DNA of 64,000 nucleotides. Origin: Angiostrongylus vasorum. Lineage: Eukaryota; Nematoda; Chromadorea; Rhabditida; Metastrongylidae. Shown one piece after another: positions 23,321 to 35,589 of the stretch; the first letter of the stretch is position 1, and each line of letters starts with the position of its first letter. The stretch is from positions 310,001-374,000 of the forward strand of contig JADANN010000404.1 in the NCBI GenBank assembly GCA_018806985.1, given 5' to 3'. Made by a program: the position numbers and the translations under genes. Below the pieces are notes generated by a model. It had not been told where the DNA came from, ran no database searches, and saw nothing but the letters and a program-made list of their open reading frames with translations.

Positions 23321-23474
23321 TGCATAAATAAGGGAAGAGCGCAACATCGTGTCCGTTACCAATTATAACACTGTACTCTAGGGGTGATTTCGACCATTTT
23401 GTTTGTTGTTTACTTCGCTAACAACACTTCTATGCAGTGAAGTTTTATTGTTCTCAACCAAACTGTCGTCTCAC

Positions 23475-24845
23475 CTCAACTCGTATTCCATCGGTGATGT
23501 CTCGTTCACTGAACGCGTTTGTGAAGTTCGCTTGTTGTCGCAAATGCAACGCATTCGCGGCGGTCAGTGCATCGTTGGCGATTAGCGCTAATCGTCGTGC
23601 GACTTCTTCATTGTTGTCGAGAACAATCGGTGTGGCTAATTCTGTTTATTTGTGTGTAGTAATGTGATTAACTGGTAATCTGATATGACACCTAGTAGTA
23701 GAGCTCACCAATTCGAACATGGTACAGCGAAGAAGGTTTGAACGGTCTAGACTCCGTGTTGTTCCCTAGTGATAATTTAAAATGTAGTTAGAGCTGCGTC
23801 TTTAGTTTTCTTTTTGAATTTCATTGTAGTTGCGAAAAATTTTTTAGTCGGAAGATTATTTTTTCACTTCATCGTATCTCGATAAGATTCCTACGTCAAG
23901 CTGCTCTTCGTAAAACGTCAAAATAAACCACTGGTCTATTCTAAACACTTCCAAGACCGCTATGAATTTATTCAGACATTGCTGTTGAGATTCAAAACGC
24001 ACTTGCGGCCCTTGGAAGTTCCTCCCACACCATCAGCATGTAATGAAGCCCAAAAATGGAGAACATTGTCTAGTGCCTCTTTGGGTAGAACCTTAGGACT
24101 GAGTTCTTCGGAATTATTTCAAAAAATTTGTCCATTGTTAGGCTCACGGTGATTGCTTGTCGTCTCTATGTATTAGTGTTATGTTCTGGATGTATAAAAA
24201 ATTTCCATAGGAGCAGAAATTGACGCTTATATCATTGAGAATAACACTTGAACTGTTTCGAATTCTTTAGTCGTTTTGAGAATGTCTCTATAAAACGCTG
24301 CTATTGAAAGGAATAACAAGAAAGTCTTGTGAATAATAGTGACAACAAAACACATGAGTCTTAATGTGACACATCAGTTCTCTGCTAGTCAGTTAACAAT
24401 AGTTTAGAATAAATGAACTGAGAAGCTTCCATTAGAGCACTTCACGATAAGTGCACGTTGTTAGTTTGATACCTAGGAGAATAGGGGCCAGCACTTCGAA
24501 AGACAAAGTGTCCTTTAGACATAAAACGAATCCAATCATTGTTTAGAGTTGTAGCGCATGTTTTATGTGTGTTGATCTTGACTATCTTCGGAGAATATTC
24601 GACCACATGCACTAGTACTTAAATATCAGCAAAACTAAATCACGAGAAATAGCTTTGGGTGCTGCTTTTAGTAAGTTTAAGTTCCTTAATCTACGTACAT
24701 ACTTGAGCAAGTTAAAGATTTATATTTAGCTGGTTCTCAAGAAAAGGCGCTCGGATGGCACGCCGCAGCTTTCCTACTTGAAATCTAGTGACTCACCTTT
24801 AGCGTATACTTGTATATGCGACAGTAGTATGAATAGCAAAATCAT
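23475..24845 (-). CDS. Small secreted protein gene, two exons seen
   Basis: Exon 1 (24797-24845) encodes a leader, MILLFILLSHIQVYAK, and ends in phase 1 at GTGAGT. Exon 2 (23475-23641) starts with the two bases that complete a Glu codon after ACAAATAAACAG and reads 55 residues (ATPIVLDNNEEVARRLALIA, NALHLRQQANFTNAF, SERDITDGIRVE) to a GTGAGA donor in phase 0. The region is rich in Ala, Asn and Arg, likely helical, and has no cysteine. The last exon is uncertain: a TACAG acceptor at about 23363 would add four residues and stop. Family not recognised; secretion inferred from the leader. Confidence 0.55.
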
Positions 24846-25564
24846 GATATGATGTGTAATGTGCTGGAAGATAAGACCAGTATGGCAGGCGGACGATAGC
24901 CCTGGATGGGGGGCTGGCGCCTGAACGCGACGATTCCATGCATTGGTGTTTCCATGACGCCCTACGGCTTGTCTTTGCTCAGCACATTTTCAACATTCAG
25001 CAGACCACTTATCTTTTCATTTTCACAGACATTTCAGACGAGCAAATCAATATCATCTTGTTTCCATTCCCTTCCTCTGAATCGAACTATGGAATCATAT
25101 AAACTTCTTCTGATTTTTTACTTGCTCTCAAGGGTTACGCCACGTCATGCTCGAGTTTATTACCCGGCTGTCGTTTTAGCCTTTCTCCACTTTGTCGGCG
25201 AGAATGGGATTTAAGTATTAATATCCTCAACTGCAGTAGTTAGCCGTTCATGAATTGTGTTCTGCATTTCCAATCTGACATGTGCTAATTTTTTCGTCTA
25301 ATAGAATGTTAGAAAACAATCAACCGTAATCATTCGAGCAGCTGTTATGACATATCACTTCAGCATATTAACATCCATCGTTTATCATATTATGTTAACG
25401 GTTTCGAAAACAGACCTGTTACTTTCAGTTATCTATTTGAACTTGTTATTGAGTATCCACTCGAACCATTTGGCATGAATACTTTGGCAATAGCTGTGCT
25501 GTTCAGTCTTCTTCCTGCGTGTCGAGCACTTTACTCTGATCGTAATTGCAAACTACTGCATTTT

Positions 25565-25681
25565 TTAATACATATCCATCTGGGAAACAACTTCTGGCAG
25601 TCGTCGTTGTCGATCCGCCGTTAGGTACGTAATCACTTCCGATGTTTCCGGCTCTACGCCACTCACGTCAAAGATTTGCAT
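25565..25681 (-). CDS. Short ORF or exon, unrecognised
   Basis: An ATG-started frame of 38 codons with coding-like composition (MQIFDVSGVEPETSEVITYL, TADRQRRLPEVVSQMDMY). All plus-strand frames are also open over part of it, and a plus-strand GTACGT donor occurs at 25625, so strand is uncertain. Confidence 0.28.
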   Translation of the reverse strand: MQIFDVSGVEPETSEVITYLTADRQRRLPEVVSQMDMY

Positions 25682-26464
25682 TTTGAATCTTTCCGATAAT
25701 TAGGGAGGCTCGTTGGGAGAATCGATCCCCCTCTGACACTGCGCAATTTGCCTCCATGCCATGCGAAACAGCCACAGCTCTCTCTTGTTACAACGCTTTC
25801 ATTCGCTGACTTTTTTTCTTCATCATCGTGTCTCTTCAAGATTTCTATTTGACCGCATCATTTTTTTAGCAGCTAGTACTGTCTCCACTTAAGTACCTTA
25901 TAAAAACTGGATATGTAAACTCAAACGCTATCATTTTGCCTGAATACTCATTTGCAGGACGAAAGTGCAATTTTTGAACCTTTTTTAAGCTAATTGCTGG
26001 TTGACGCAGAAGTCATACTTATTAGGAAGACATTATCTCTTTTCATTATAAAAACATCTCTGTTCTCCTTAATCTTTTCATGATTCACTAATCACCTGTA
26101 TCAGATGTGATCTTATTTGACCGGATTCCTCTTAATCATCCGGTTCAACTGTAATCTCGTTTAATCCCTATTCGCGACTGACTGAGTCACCTCGCGTGAA
26201 GGATATCCGTTAATTATTTACTAACAGGTAGAAGTTACTAGCATTGTCTTTATAAGGAAGGTTGTCGTGCTCTATTGGATAGCATATGTGGCACTGTTGT
26301 CTTCAATTTATCAGCGGTAACGTATTTTGACGTGATTCACTCAAGGATATCTTGGTAAAAGGACTTGATCTTAATTTCTTCCTTAATCTTATATGATATG
26401 TTGCCCAGAGTGTCTAATAACTGGTTACAATCTGGCGACTTGACCTGGTGAAATTTAAATGTAG

Positions 26465-26681
26465 TCTTTGCATATATCCGTCCAACCTCGGTTCTTTCCG
26501 TGATGACGATATCTTACGAAACCCTGCTCCAACTTATTCGCTTCCGCTGCCTCCATATATCACAATTCTGATTACGCGGCACGTAAAATATGAGCAGAGA
26601 AAGCGGAACAATGAGTACTGATGTGGCCAAATTGAAGCATTTTTCACTTCGTATTTCCAGGCAGGTGGTAATCTACTGTAA
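26465..26681 (+). CDS. Last two exons of an unrecognised gene
   Basis: Exon 26465-26582 follows an AAATGTAG acceptor, reads 39 residues (LCIYPSNLGSFRDDDILRNP, PTYSLPLPPYITILITRH) and ends at GTAAAA in phase 0. After a 78-base intron with a good acceptor (CTTCGTATTTCCAG), exon 26661-26681 reads AGGNLL and stops. The frame also continues past the donor to a TGA, so retention is possible. An upstream exon ending in phase 2 is needed and was not found with confidence. Confidence 0.4.
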
Positions 26682-27199
26682 TGGAACGTAATGATTTTTC
26701 ATAATGACACATGAATTGAGTAAATTACCTAAATTTTTTTGCGAAAAGTGCATCTTCGAAGAGCGGTGCGTGGATGCAATATTGCTGAATCCGCCCTGAA
26801 TCCTCTCTATATTCGTGCACAATCTCATCACCACCAACTGTGACTCTTCGCGCTAATCCACCCTCATTTTTGACTACCGTAGTTCTCGTCCAGAAACAGG
26901 AGGCAACGCAAGATGCCTAATCTCTTGCGATGTAATATCCCTGTGCGCTTGTGTACCTCCTTATTATCGTATGGCACGTGTACGATACTATACAGTTGAA
27001 TAGAGGTAAGGTGAATAACGTTTTACTCTCGCTTAACTAATGTCCGTGAACACTGGAAGTTGAGGCGAATCTTTTTTGGAGTGCACACTTAACAATGGAA
27101 TGCTGTTTGATCAAACGTTAATTTAAAGAAACTTATTGTTACTTCCTCGTAAGCATCGAACATCGCAGAGATGAAATGTACTTATACTCCAGCAACAAA

Positions 27200-27650
27200 C
27201 GCAGCTCTCGCAAGACAGTCATTAACATACACACATGCGCAAAAAAGTGCACATACATACACACATACTTGCACATGCACACCTGTTTGTGAACACACAT
27301 CCCCATTGATTTACATCTTTAAATTAAAGTTCTGACATACGCAAAGTTAGAGATTCGTGAAAACGCATGTATAGACATTTATTTACACACACATTCGTAT
27401 ACAAAGTCACATAAACACAGTTTTTTAAGCCATTCTATGCTCCGTTGAAGATTTGAAGTGCGTAGGATTTTCCATATTTGCCTTGACTTCTCTCTCTCCC
27501 TCTTTCTCTTTGTCCCTCTCTCTATCTCTCCCCTTACTACCTGTCTATTTATTTATTAATTAATTAATTTATTTATTTATTTAATTATTTATTTATTTAT
27601 CTATCTCTATCCCTATCTCTATCTCTATATCTCTATCTCACTGAGAATCA
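27200..27650. repeat. Microsatellite cluster
   Basis: Irregular CA/ACAC-rich DNA (27220-27420), then pyrimidine-rich CTCTCT, TTTA/TTAA tandem units (27545-27600) and CTATCT units (27601-27640). The surrounding 26.7-28.0 kb shows no gene. Confidence 0.8.
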
Positions 27651-27999
27651 ACTCTTTCATAAGGTAGCAATCGCTTGCATACCTTTAACCCAGTATTTGC
27701 AAAAAAAAATCTATTTCAGCTATTCCTTATTAAAAGTTATTAAGCATTCTTATTTGCAGTTTTTTTCATAGTTGTAATAAATCCACTCCTGGTTTCCCGG
27801 CACATCCATCTCACTGAATCTCTCTGTCCTCAGAGCTTGGAATGAAGAAGTAGATAAATGCGCTTTCGCGCTGGGCTTCTCACGCTAAAACAGAATTATT
27901 ACGCCACCATATAGGAAGTCGGTAATTTTACACAACTTTCTTTTTGGAGCAGTAGCATGAAGTGGACTGTGATAGACAATGTTCTCATTAACGTGTCTA

Positions 28000-28260
28000 G
28001 AACCAAACACTTTTTTAAAAGTAAAATGTTGCTGAGAAATGAGCAAAACTCATTACCCCAAGTGGACTTCGAACCAGCGATTACCCTTGCTGGGGCTCAC
28101 ATGCTACCCACTGTACCGTGGAGGCCTTTGCTTTGCTTTTCGCCCAACCAGTTTTCTTTATGTTAACAGTGTTATCAACAACCATCATTCAACGGGAATG
28201 ATTCGGGAAGCACAAATTGGCATTGGGCCCAACTGTTCCTGAAATTCCTGCCTAATAGCT
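28000..28260 (+). repeat. Family B element, single arm
   Basis: Carries GGACTTCGAACCAGCGATTA, CTGGGGCTCACATGCTACCC and CGGGAATGATTCGGGAAGC in the order seen in other B copies. The CTTCGAACC segment is the inverted box B of its tRNA-like arm. Short frames over it are not genes. Confidence 0.6.
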
Positions 28261-28429
28261 GTTACTTTCAGCTTGAAAGAATGGGAATACATCAAGTGCT
28301 CATTTGCAAGTGGTTGTTTCCAAGTATTTCGGATGATTTTTCGTGGTAGACTTAAACGATAAAGTAAAAATAGCTACATTGTGTTGTGTGTCCTTTGTGT
28401 TGTTTTTCACGTGCTCGACTACGGCTCGG

Positions 28430-28502
28430 TGAGCTCGCGCAACGGAAGCTGGATATGAGCACTGAGTGCCGCACAATTGTCGAACTAATTAACAAGAATA
28501 GG
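28430..28502 (+). CDS. Possible exon, unrecognised
   Basis: A frame reading RLRLGELAQRKLDMSTECRT and IVELINKNR ends at a GTGAGT donor. Composition is strongly protein-like, but the acceptor is poor and no partner exon was matched. Confidence 0.3.
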
Positions 28503-29057
28503 GTGAGTTTGAGTGGAAAATGGATTTTCTCCTTGGTAGCTCAAGCGAACGATTGGTTCTTGAACGAAATTTGCGACTGCAAGTGACATTTGTTCCATAC
28601 CTGCTTACGTCCACTTGGTTCAACTCAACCTATTTTTGACTTTACTAGTAATTACCGTACTTTGGACAACAAATCTAGGAGTGCTCGAAAATTCGTGTAT
28701 GAACTCTCCGCTGTTGTTATGCATAAAGTGCCATAAGTTCATCTAGAGAATAATTACTTTCTGAAATTCTCATTTGTAGAAACAGCTTACCATAGTACTT
28801 ATTTCGTTATTGTTCAATATCTTATTAGAGAGTGATTCGCAATGTCATAAATTATCTTCGTTTCATATCTCGTGCTCCACGTTGACTGCTTATACCACTG
28901 TGAGTTCATGAATTTGCTAGTGCTCAGACAAGGTACAAGGGAGCAGTATGCTGAGCCTGAGTATTGCATAGGGTTCAAAGACCGTACCCAGTTTGCTTTA
29001 ATCGAGTAATGAATGCATGACTAGTCTTCATGTAGTGTTGTTCGCTTCTGCATTTAG

Positions 29058-29165
29058 AAAGACTCTACTCAACAAACTAAGACGACTGTTCCGTTCCTCT
29101 GTCTGTCGCCCACAGTCTCTCATTCAGCTGCTTTGAACGATTTATGTCAATTGCCAGCAGTTGTG

Positions 29166-29200
<35 letters not shown>
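29058..29200 (+). CDS. Possible exon running into a TTG microsatellite
   Basis: After a CGCTTCTGCATTTAG acceptor one frame reads KDSTQQTKTTVPFLCL, SPTVSHSAALNDLCQLPAVV and then meets the (TTG)11 tract at 29168-29200. The donor is not clear. Low confidence. Confidence 0.25.
29168..29200 (+). repeat. (TTG)11 microsatellite
   Basis: Eleven uninterrupted TTG units. Confidence 0.95.
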
Positions 29201-29201
<1 letters not shown>

Positions 29202-29768
29202 GGTCAGCGAGCCTTAGCGTCTAGTTAGAGATTTGTCCTTACTTGTTCATTGAACTGATGATTCCAACAGGCTTCATCGGAGAATTCCTATTCGCCTCTT
29301 AAATGCGTTATTTGACGTCACCGGTGCCAACTTTTTTCGATTTTTTGTTAATGGGCTACCTTTAAGTTACATGTAGCCCTAGAAATGGGTAGCTCCCTCG
29401 TATTTCTTTATACTTTATTTATTTTCCACTGTACTTTTTTGTCAAACCCTTGAGTATTACTGAAATGTTTTTCCTCCCTCGTACACATTTCCTAGTGCGT
29501 CGTGGATCCACGGAAATGAGATGTGATCTGCTGCATCGAATTTCCGTCATGCTGTTGCAAACATGCAGTTAATCAACTTTTTTTCTTAAAACGTTTTACT
29601 TCATGAGCTACTTCAAAAGAAATCTCTGCGTTCGATTATTAGTAACAGTTTTACACTTCTTATCTATATCTTTTGGCAAAGCTATCTATGATTGCACTTC
29701 CACCGAGAATATTGCTGCTGAGGAAAAAAAGACATAGAATGAAAAAAGTCATAGAAAGATACATAAAG

Positions 29769-29788
29769 ATATATATATATATATATAT
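29769..29788. repeat. (AT)10 microsatellite
   Basis: Uninterrupted AT dinucleotides next to the left edge of the large family B palindrome. Confidence 0.9.
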
Positions 29789-29807
29789 CATTTCTTGTTG
29801 TCTGGTA

Positions 29808-30505
29808 CTGAACACTGTCGTGCAAGAAAAGGAAACGAATTATATAGAACAGCACTGACGTCCATCTGGCGTAATTAAGAGTTTCGGAAACGTGGATGGA
29901 CTTCAGTCACAGTATATAACTTTTAATCTACTACCTATTGTTTTTTTAACGGCAAGGTATATGTGAAATACAACCACAATGATGCTGAGATATTTGCAAA
30001 ACTTAAGCCCCACGCCAGATTGAACTATGATTACCCTTTCTGGGGCTCACGTGTTACGCACACCACTCTGAGGCCCTTGTTCCGCATTTCTCTCAGCCAG
30101 TCTTTTTACCCTAACGGTGCCATCATTCCCATTAACGGTGTTTAGTGGTTGCTGAAATCCCAATTAACGGTGTTTAGTGGTTGCTGATGAAACCGTTAGG
30201 ACAAAAAGAATAGCTGACAAAAATGCGAAACGAGAGCACCAGTGGTGTTGTGCGTAACACATGAGACCCCGGAAAGTGTAATAGCGGTTAGATCTAGCCT
30301 CGGGTCCAAGTTTTGCAAATATCTCACCATCATTATGGTTGTATTTCACATATACTCTACCTTGAAAAAAATAGTGGGCAGTAGATAAAAAGTTATATAT
30401 TGTGATTGACGTCTATCCACGTTTCCGAAACTCTTAATTATGCCAGATAGACGTGACCGCCATTCTACACAATTCGTTTCCTTTTCTTGAACGACAGTGG
30501 ACATG
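29808..30505. repeat. Family B palindrome, about 340-base arms
   Basis: The left arm starts CACTGTCGTGCAAGAAAAGG; the right arm ends with its inverse CCTTTTCTTGAACGACAGTG. Both contain ATATTTGCAAAACTTAAG-type and CTTTCTGGGGCTCACGTG-type motifs. At the centre a 25-base segment is directly repeated (30131-30155 and 30163-30187). The right arm on + shows tRNA-like boxes (GTGGTGTTGTGCGTAAC and a box-B-like segment near 30285). Confidence 0.75.
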
Positions 30506-30997
30506 AAGATTCCTCCCATAGACTGTTTTGATGTAATATGTTTCTTTGAGAAGAAAAAACTTACAATTCGTAGACCACCACAAAGTACCACGGTCGACAG
30601 GAACGTAGGAAATCTCAGCTTTCTTAAAAAGCTTTCCTACAGCTTATGAATTCTGTTGAGTGTTAGGAAGCAGCTTTCTTCCAAAAGCGTGGTAAACTCA
30701 TAACATATGTTATAACAACATAACAACATATAAACATAGGTTATGTTCCATTTTGATGCATTAGAAATGTTGAGATATGAATTCCGAAATTGATCCTTCT
30801 TGGCCGTCTTGTGGTTCCTGTTTTTGTAGTACTTTTGAGTGGTACTCTTCAGAATCGTGATTTGGAATCTGAATGTACTCGGCTTTTTGATTAAACTCAC
30901 TTCGTCGATGAAACGTGACCTATGGCAACATCACAGGTGATCAAAAGGTTACGAGCAAAAGAATGGTTGGGATAGTGTATGGCATTAAAGTTTTCAG

Positions 30998-31220
30998 AGA
31001 AAGAAAGATACCGATTGGTTTAGTCAGTATGAGTCTAACTCGACCTCTTATATTTTGGTAAGAAGTACCTCTTCTATTACAACGGTCTATTGTTCGCCAC
31101 TCGTCATGCTCGACTCGCCACAACGCTGCTGGTGGCTGGCCAACAAATATCCTAAGTGTAATCTTTTTCAGCCGAACTGCGTTTCTTCACCGTTTATATC
31201 TAGTCGCTTAAACGTTTAGC
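30998..31220 (+). CDS. Two short exons, unrecognised gene 3' end
   Basis: Exon 30998-31057 lies between a CATTAAAGTTTTCAG acceptor and a GTAAGA donor and reads RKKDTDWFSQYESNSTSYIL in phase 0. Exon 31173-31220 follows TAATCTTTTTCAG and reads PNCVSSPFISSRLNV to TAG, also phase 0. The intron is 115 bases. A second frame of exon 1 is open too, but only the phase-0 frame joins exon 2 without a stop. Upstream exons were not identified. Confidence 0.42.
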
Positions 31221-31224
31221 AATG

Positions 31225-32680
31225 TACTTATTACCTTTTCATTATGTGTCGATTTCCCACTGTCAACATTTATCTATGAAAAGGCACAATAATGTTGAAA
31301 TCTATCCGAATCATTAACGCCATAGCTTTTGCCAACCAGCTACTGTAAAACCTACGACATAATAGTACTCGCCTATAGCTATCGCTGTAAAGCATCCCGT
31401 CTATCCGTTCGCTTTCCTTCCTTGCTTGGATAATTGTCGACGAATCTAAACTGGCATTAAAGCCACTCACCGATTAGAAATACCATGTGGACATTTAATT
31501 GCCTTACTGTTATGAAATATTGATGAGTCAACGAATAAAAGACACTTTCCTTGTTTTCTACGTTAAATGCGTGTCCGATTGGAGACGATCGCCGCGGTGA
31601 GTTGTTCTCTTCAACTTAGTCGTCGTTATTTAGTTTAGTAGTATTCACTGATCCGGCTTCATCTACATACTCTTAAAACCATGAGAAAAATATGCATAAC
31701 TAAAAAACTACAGTATTCCGTACCATTAGGCTTGTTTATGTGGTGTTCTCATCGCAATTATTTGGGCACTCTCTTGTTACATCAGCTCAAATTTGGCCAA
31801 TAGCATTCTACTAATAAGGCAAATGATAGATACTAGCGCCTATGGAAAAGCAATTCCTGCAAGAGAATTGACTTTAATTTCATGTCCTTCTAACGTCAAC
31901 GTACATAACATATTGCACTTTTGCTGCTCAATGTTCCGTTCGACAACGATGAGCTATCTCCCAGTATTCCTCAGCGTACTGTAGCCCTTTAATTGAACAA
32001 GTATGGAGGGCACGTTGAATGCTACACCACCGCCTCTTTCGAGTCGAATTATGCACAATATGGTACGTTTAAATAATAAAAATAATATCCGACGTCCGCT
32101 CTGTTATTCGTTCTCTGAATGGCCAACCACTTCTGGTGCCCATTGCATTTAATTCGCCAAGAGTTAAGAAGATCAGTGGATATACCAGTGGACCAAATCA
32201 CTTCAATGTTAATCTTGAATGATATCTTTCCTATTAATCTTATAGGAAGAAATTTTTATATCACCTGCCTTAACTTATGTTATATAGAATGCGATTAAGA
32301 AAAATCGAGTACGTGCGTGCACTCGTGGAAAGGTGAATTCATGCATTATTAGCTAACGGAGCCGTCTCCTCGTTGATTTATTTACTTGATCGCTGCATAA
32401 CTTCACCTTAATGGTGTCGTTATTCCGAAGACGTGCCTCGATGTCGTTCTTTCGCAAGACTTCTACCTAGCTGCCTTGCTAAGTTTGCCGTAAACTAGTA
32501 GAATCGTAGATCGAATTTTAGTTCTCTCCCCTATAACATTTACGAGTCTTCGTTGTTGCCAATAACCTTAGCTGTTTTCTTCGTTCTTTCCCTATGTTTT
32601 CCAACAATTTTTTTCCTATGAAGTACCTGAGGAAAATTCGCATGTATTCATGCGCGTTGATGCATATATCACTTTCAACC
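31225..32680. other. No firm gene
   Basis: AT-rich. A minus-strand frame at 31270-31470 and a plus-strand start-like exon (MRVRLETIAA before GTGAGT, about 31567-31596) were noted but have no matching partners. Confidence 0.45.
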
Positions 32681-32682
32681 AG

Positions 32683-32737
32683 ACAGCTTCGGAATCGATT
32701 TCCAACATGCGACATGGCCGAGCAGCATCTTTCTTGG
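32683..32737 (+). CDS. Possible short exon
   Basis: Between a TATCACTTTCAACCAG acceptor and a GTGTAC donor, one frame reads TASESISNMRHGRAASFLG. The other frames are open as well. No partner exon matched. Confidence 0.2.
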
Positions 32738-33772
32738 GTGTACTATTTATTGCTACTGCTCTTTCTTTCGCTTTACTTTAACCACTGCATTTACCTTCTC
32801 TGCTCACTAGTAGTGCTTGTTCTCTTTCCTGTTCTTAAGGAGTATCCGATATGCCAAGCTATCCTTCAATTAATTCTTTTTTGCTTGCCAGAAACGTGTG
32901 CACTCTTGTGGGAATGCAGAGAAAGAGATTTCTAGCTAGGTTTTCTCATTACTATCAGACGCCCTACGAACGATTCTCTACACCCGTTGAACGATATTAT
33001 CAATTGAAAGCTTGTAATTAAAAAAGCAGTCGGTCAGTAGAATTTATTAATGCTTTAAACTTAGTAGGACACACTACCAAGCAGTGTTATACAATATTAG
33101 GTTATTCCAAGTATTTTATGTGGATTCATTTGTTGGCAATGAATTGGCCATGTAGTTCATCAAGAGAATCCCAGACGATGACAAAGCTAAGTTGCCTTGA
33201 CACATTTACACAGTCTGATGCTATAACGAAAGCGGTTTTATCTTACATTTTTCTTCCTGGAAACGTTTGAGAAAGTTTATTTGAATCCTGGTGCATCGGA
33301 ATTAACTCAGATTTGTTCGTTCTGCTCTATCTATGTTTTTATAGCACGTCGTTTATGACTGGATTCATCAGCAATTCAACCGCAAGAGATTGGAACATAG
33401 CTCATACAATCGTAAACATTTGTGGCATCTGCGTATATTAAGGAACACAGTAATCACGGAAAGCCGAGCGAATCTCGTTTCTTGTGTTCTCACTGTGAAA
33501 GTCTGATCCAAAAATTAAATCGAGTGCGTGCGAGTCGGCGCTTTTAGGTGGACTGCGTGAGTGTCTCTTGCATCTGCTCGGATCGGGCATCGACGGGCGG
33601 TGGCAACAGCTAACACTGTTAGTAGAGCCTCGGGGCGCTTTCTCACTACGCACCAGTAGCAACGACGGCAGCAGCCAAATCATCTGACCTCATTCTAGCT
33701 TCTTGGTCGAGCCGAACGACTGCTATGGCCAGCTAATCCAGGCAGCACACACCACAGTAGACGCAGAGCGTG

Positions 33773-33774
33773 TA

Positions 33775-33835
<61 letters not shown>

Positions 33836-33851
33836 GTATATATATATATAC
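33773..33851. repeat. Long (TA)n tract
   Basis: About 80 bases of TA dinucleotide with three interruptions (TATG). The 63-codon frame through it is an artefact. Confidence 0.95.
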
Positions 33852-34383
33852 GGTGTTTGCTACGACGATGCGGGTGCATTTTCTATCCGTCTAATTAGTG
33901 TCTCTTCTTGTTGCTGCACTTGTCGCACCATGATTTATGTCTACTTGATCACTTCACAACGTTACTCTTAACTCCGTAATATACCTCTTTTCTTCGATGG
34001 CGTATTTCGGAAAACTTTGTTTTCCGCGCGTCACCAAGTTAAAAGCGGTGTCCTTCGAAACTGCTTTCTGATGGAGTTTGAATGGTCTAACATCGTTTCA
34101 GCGATTCTCCAAAGGAGTTGTTTAGTGTTCACATGAACATTGACGAAGGACAATGCATTTCCAAAGGGCAATCGTCTAGTATCGGTTAAAAAATGCAATT
34201 TGACATACTTTATACTTACATACACTATCTTTATCCTAGAGGGAACGATCCTAGGGAGATATTCTGTGTTGAAACAGCTCTGGCACAGAGTTAACAACTT
34301 TTCTTTTTCTACAAAATACTTCCGTAATTCGTAAGAGGTAAATTTTGTAGATTATTTGAATTGGAAGTTTTTTTTGCGCAGAG

Positions 34384-35589
34384 ATGAAGGAAGTTCTCCT
34401 TACCAGCGGTATACCCGGCGTATCTGGTCTCAGGCATTATAAAACTTCACTATAGAATCTGTTTCACTTGATGTGGTCCTTTTCCTTCCTTTAATGTGTT
34501 TGCCATTTGACTGTTGCCTAGCTACATTGTTTACTAGTTGGGAAGAAGTGGAATAAATTCCTTTTTCGTTGAAAGTCATCGCTGGTTCGATTAACGTTAG
34601 AAAATATCACGCTAATGTGGTATTGTGTTTCTCGCGTTTTCTCAACAGATAGTGCTTCAACACAGATTTTTCTAATTGCTGACTGAAGCTGCTCACTGGA
34701 ACTTTTTCTCTTGTTAATTACTAGTCTTTCGATTTAACACGCAAAGGAAGAAGCCAATTTGCATAAAGCACATATTTGTAGACTTGATCTATTATTGCAT
34801 TCACCAGTTCCATGCTTTGGAAATCTTCGTGTTCAGACGATTTGCAGTGCGGAAATATAAACAGCGGAATACATTTTCTGTTCCTTATTTTCATTCTCTC
34901 ATCTTATCTGTTATTTTCATTCTCTCATCTCATCTTAATAGTATTATTCACACGTCAATTACACTTTTCAGCATACAAATCTTAAGAAATGCGAGCGTTT
35001 GAACCACGTATCTCGCTATCCTGTGCATCCGTCCAGTGCCGCTCCGTACGACACTAAGTTCTCCAAAACATATCTCAACAAGGACAGAAAGGTTAGTTTG
35101 TCTTTCGTCCTCGCATTTACCGGTGTTACCGTATAAAGCCACTAAAGATACTAATCAACATCGCTGTTCGCTTCTGCTGTATACGGTAGCGGTCGAACTA
35201 ATTGATTCAATCTGTCGTTCGCTTGTCACCTATAACACCGCAATTTCTTGCCATACTGCTTCAATATCAAATGCTCGATATAGCAAAATGTGTGTGAGAA
35301 AAGTGAATCTATGAAGGCTGGCATGATCCTTAACGTTGACCCTCGTTAACAGCTTTACTATTACTTCACTCCGTCATATAATTCCTCATCAACATGCCGT
35401 ACCTATTGCTAAGGACTTTAAGTCCAGTATAGCGTCGATGTCATTAATGCTGCTACACTGGTAACTAAAGTCACTGTACTCCTCTGTCCATCACAGATTG
35501 CTCATCCGGCTGTAGAGCGTTTCCATGAAACATCGTCCACTACTGATAGTGTTCGGATATTATTTTCAGTGAAATCACCTTTTTGTTAA
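34384..35589 (+). CDS. Three-exon small gene, unrecognised (82 residues)
   Basis: Exon 1 (34384-34419) starts at an ATG two bases after a TTTTTTTTGCGCAG acceptor, consistent with trans-splicing; it reads MKEVLLTSGIPG to a GTATCT donor, phase 0. Exon 2 (34975-35091) follows TTACACTTTTCAG and reads HTNLKKCERLNHVSRYPVHP and SSAAPYDTKFSKTYLNKDRK to GTTAGT, phase 0. Exon 3 (35497-35589) follows CCTCTGTCCATCACAG and reads IAHPAVERFHETSSTTDSVR to TAA. All phases agree. It is basic, rich in Ser, His and Pro, with no leader. The donor of exon 1 is the weakest point. The 3' end abuts the R3 repeat at 35590. Confidence 0.45.

Noticed and set aside
23008..23667. Long frames on both strands near 23.0-23.7 kb
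   Set aside because: Except for the supported exon 23475-23641 on minus, they lack starts and splice sites and follow the local GC rise.
33703..33894. 63-codon frame with a Tyr-Ile repeat
   Set aside because: It is a translation of a TA dinucleotide tract.
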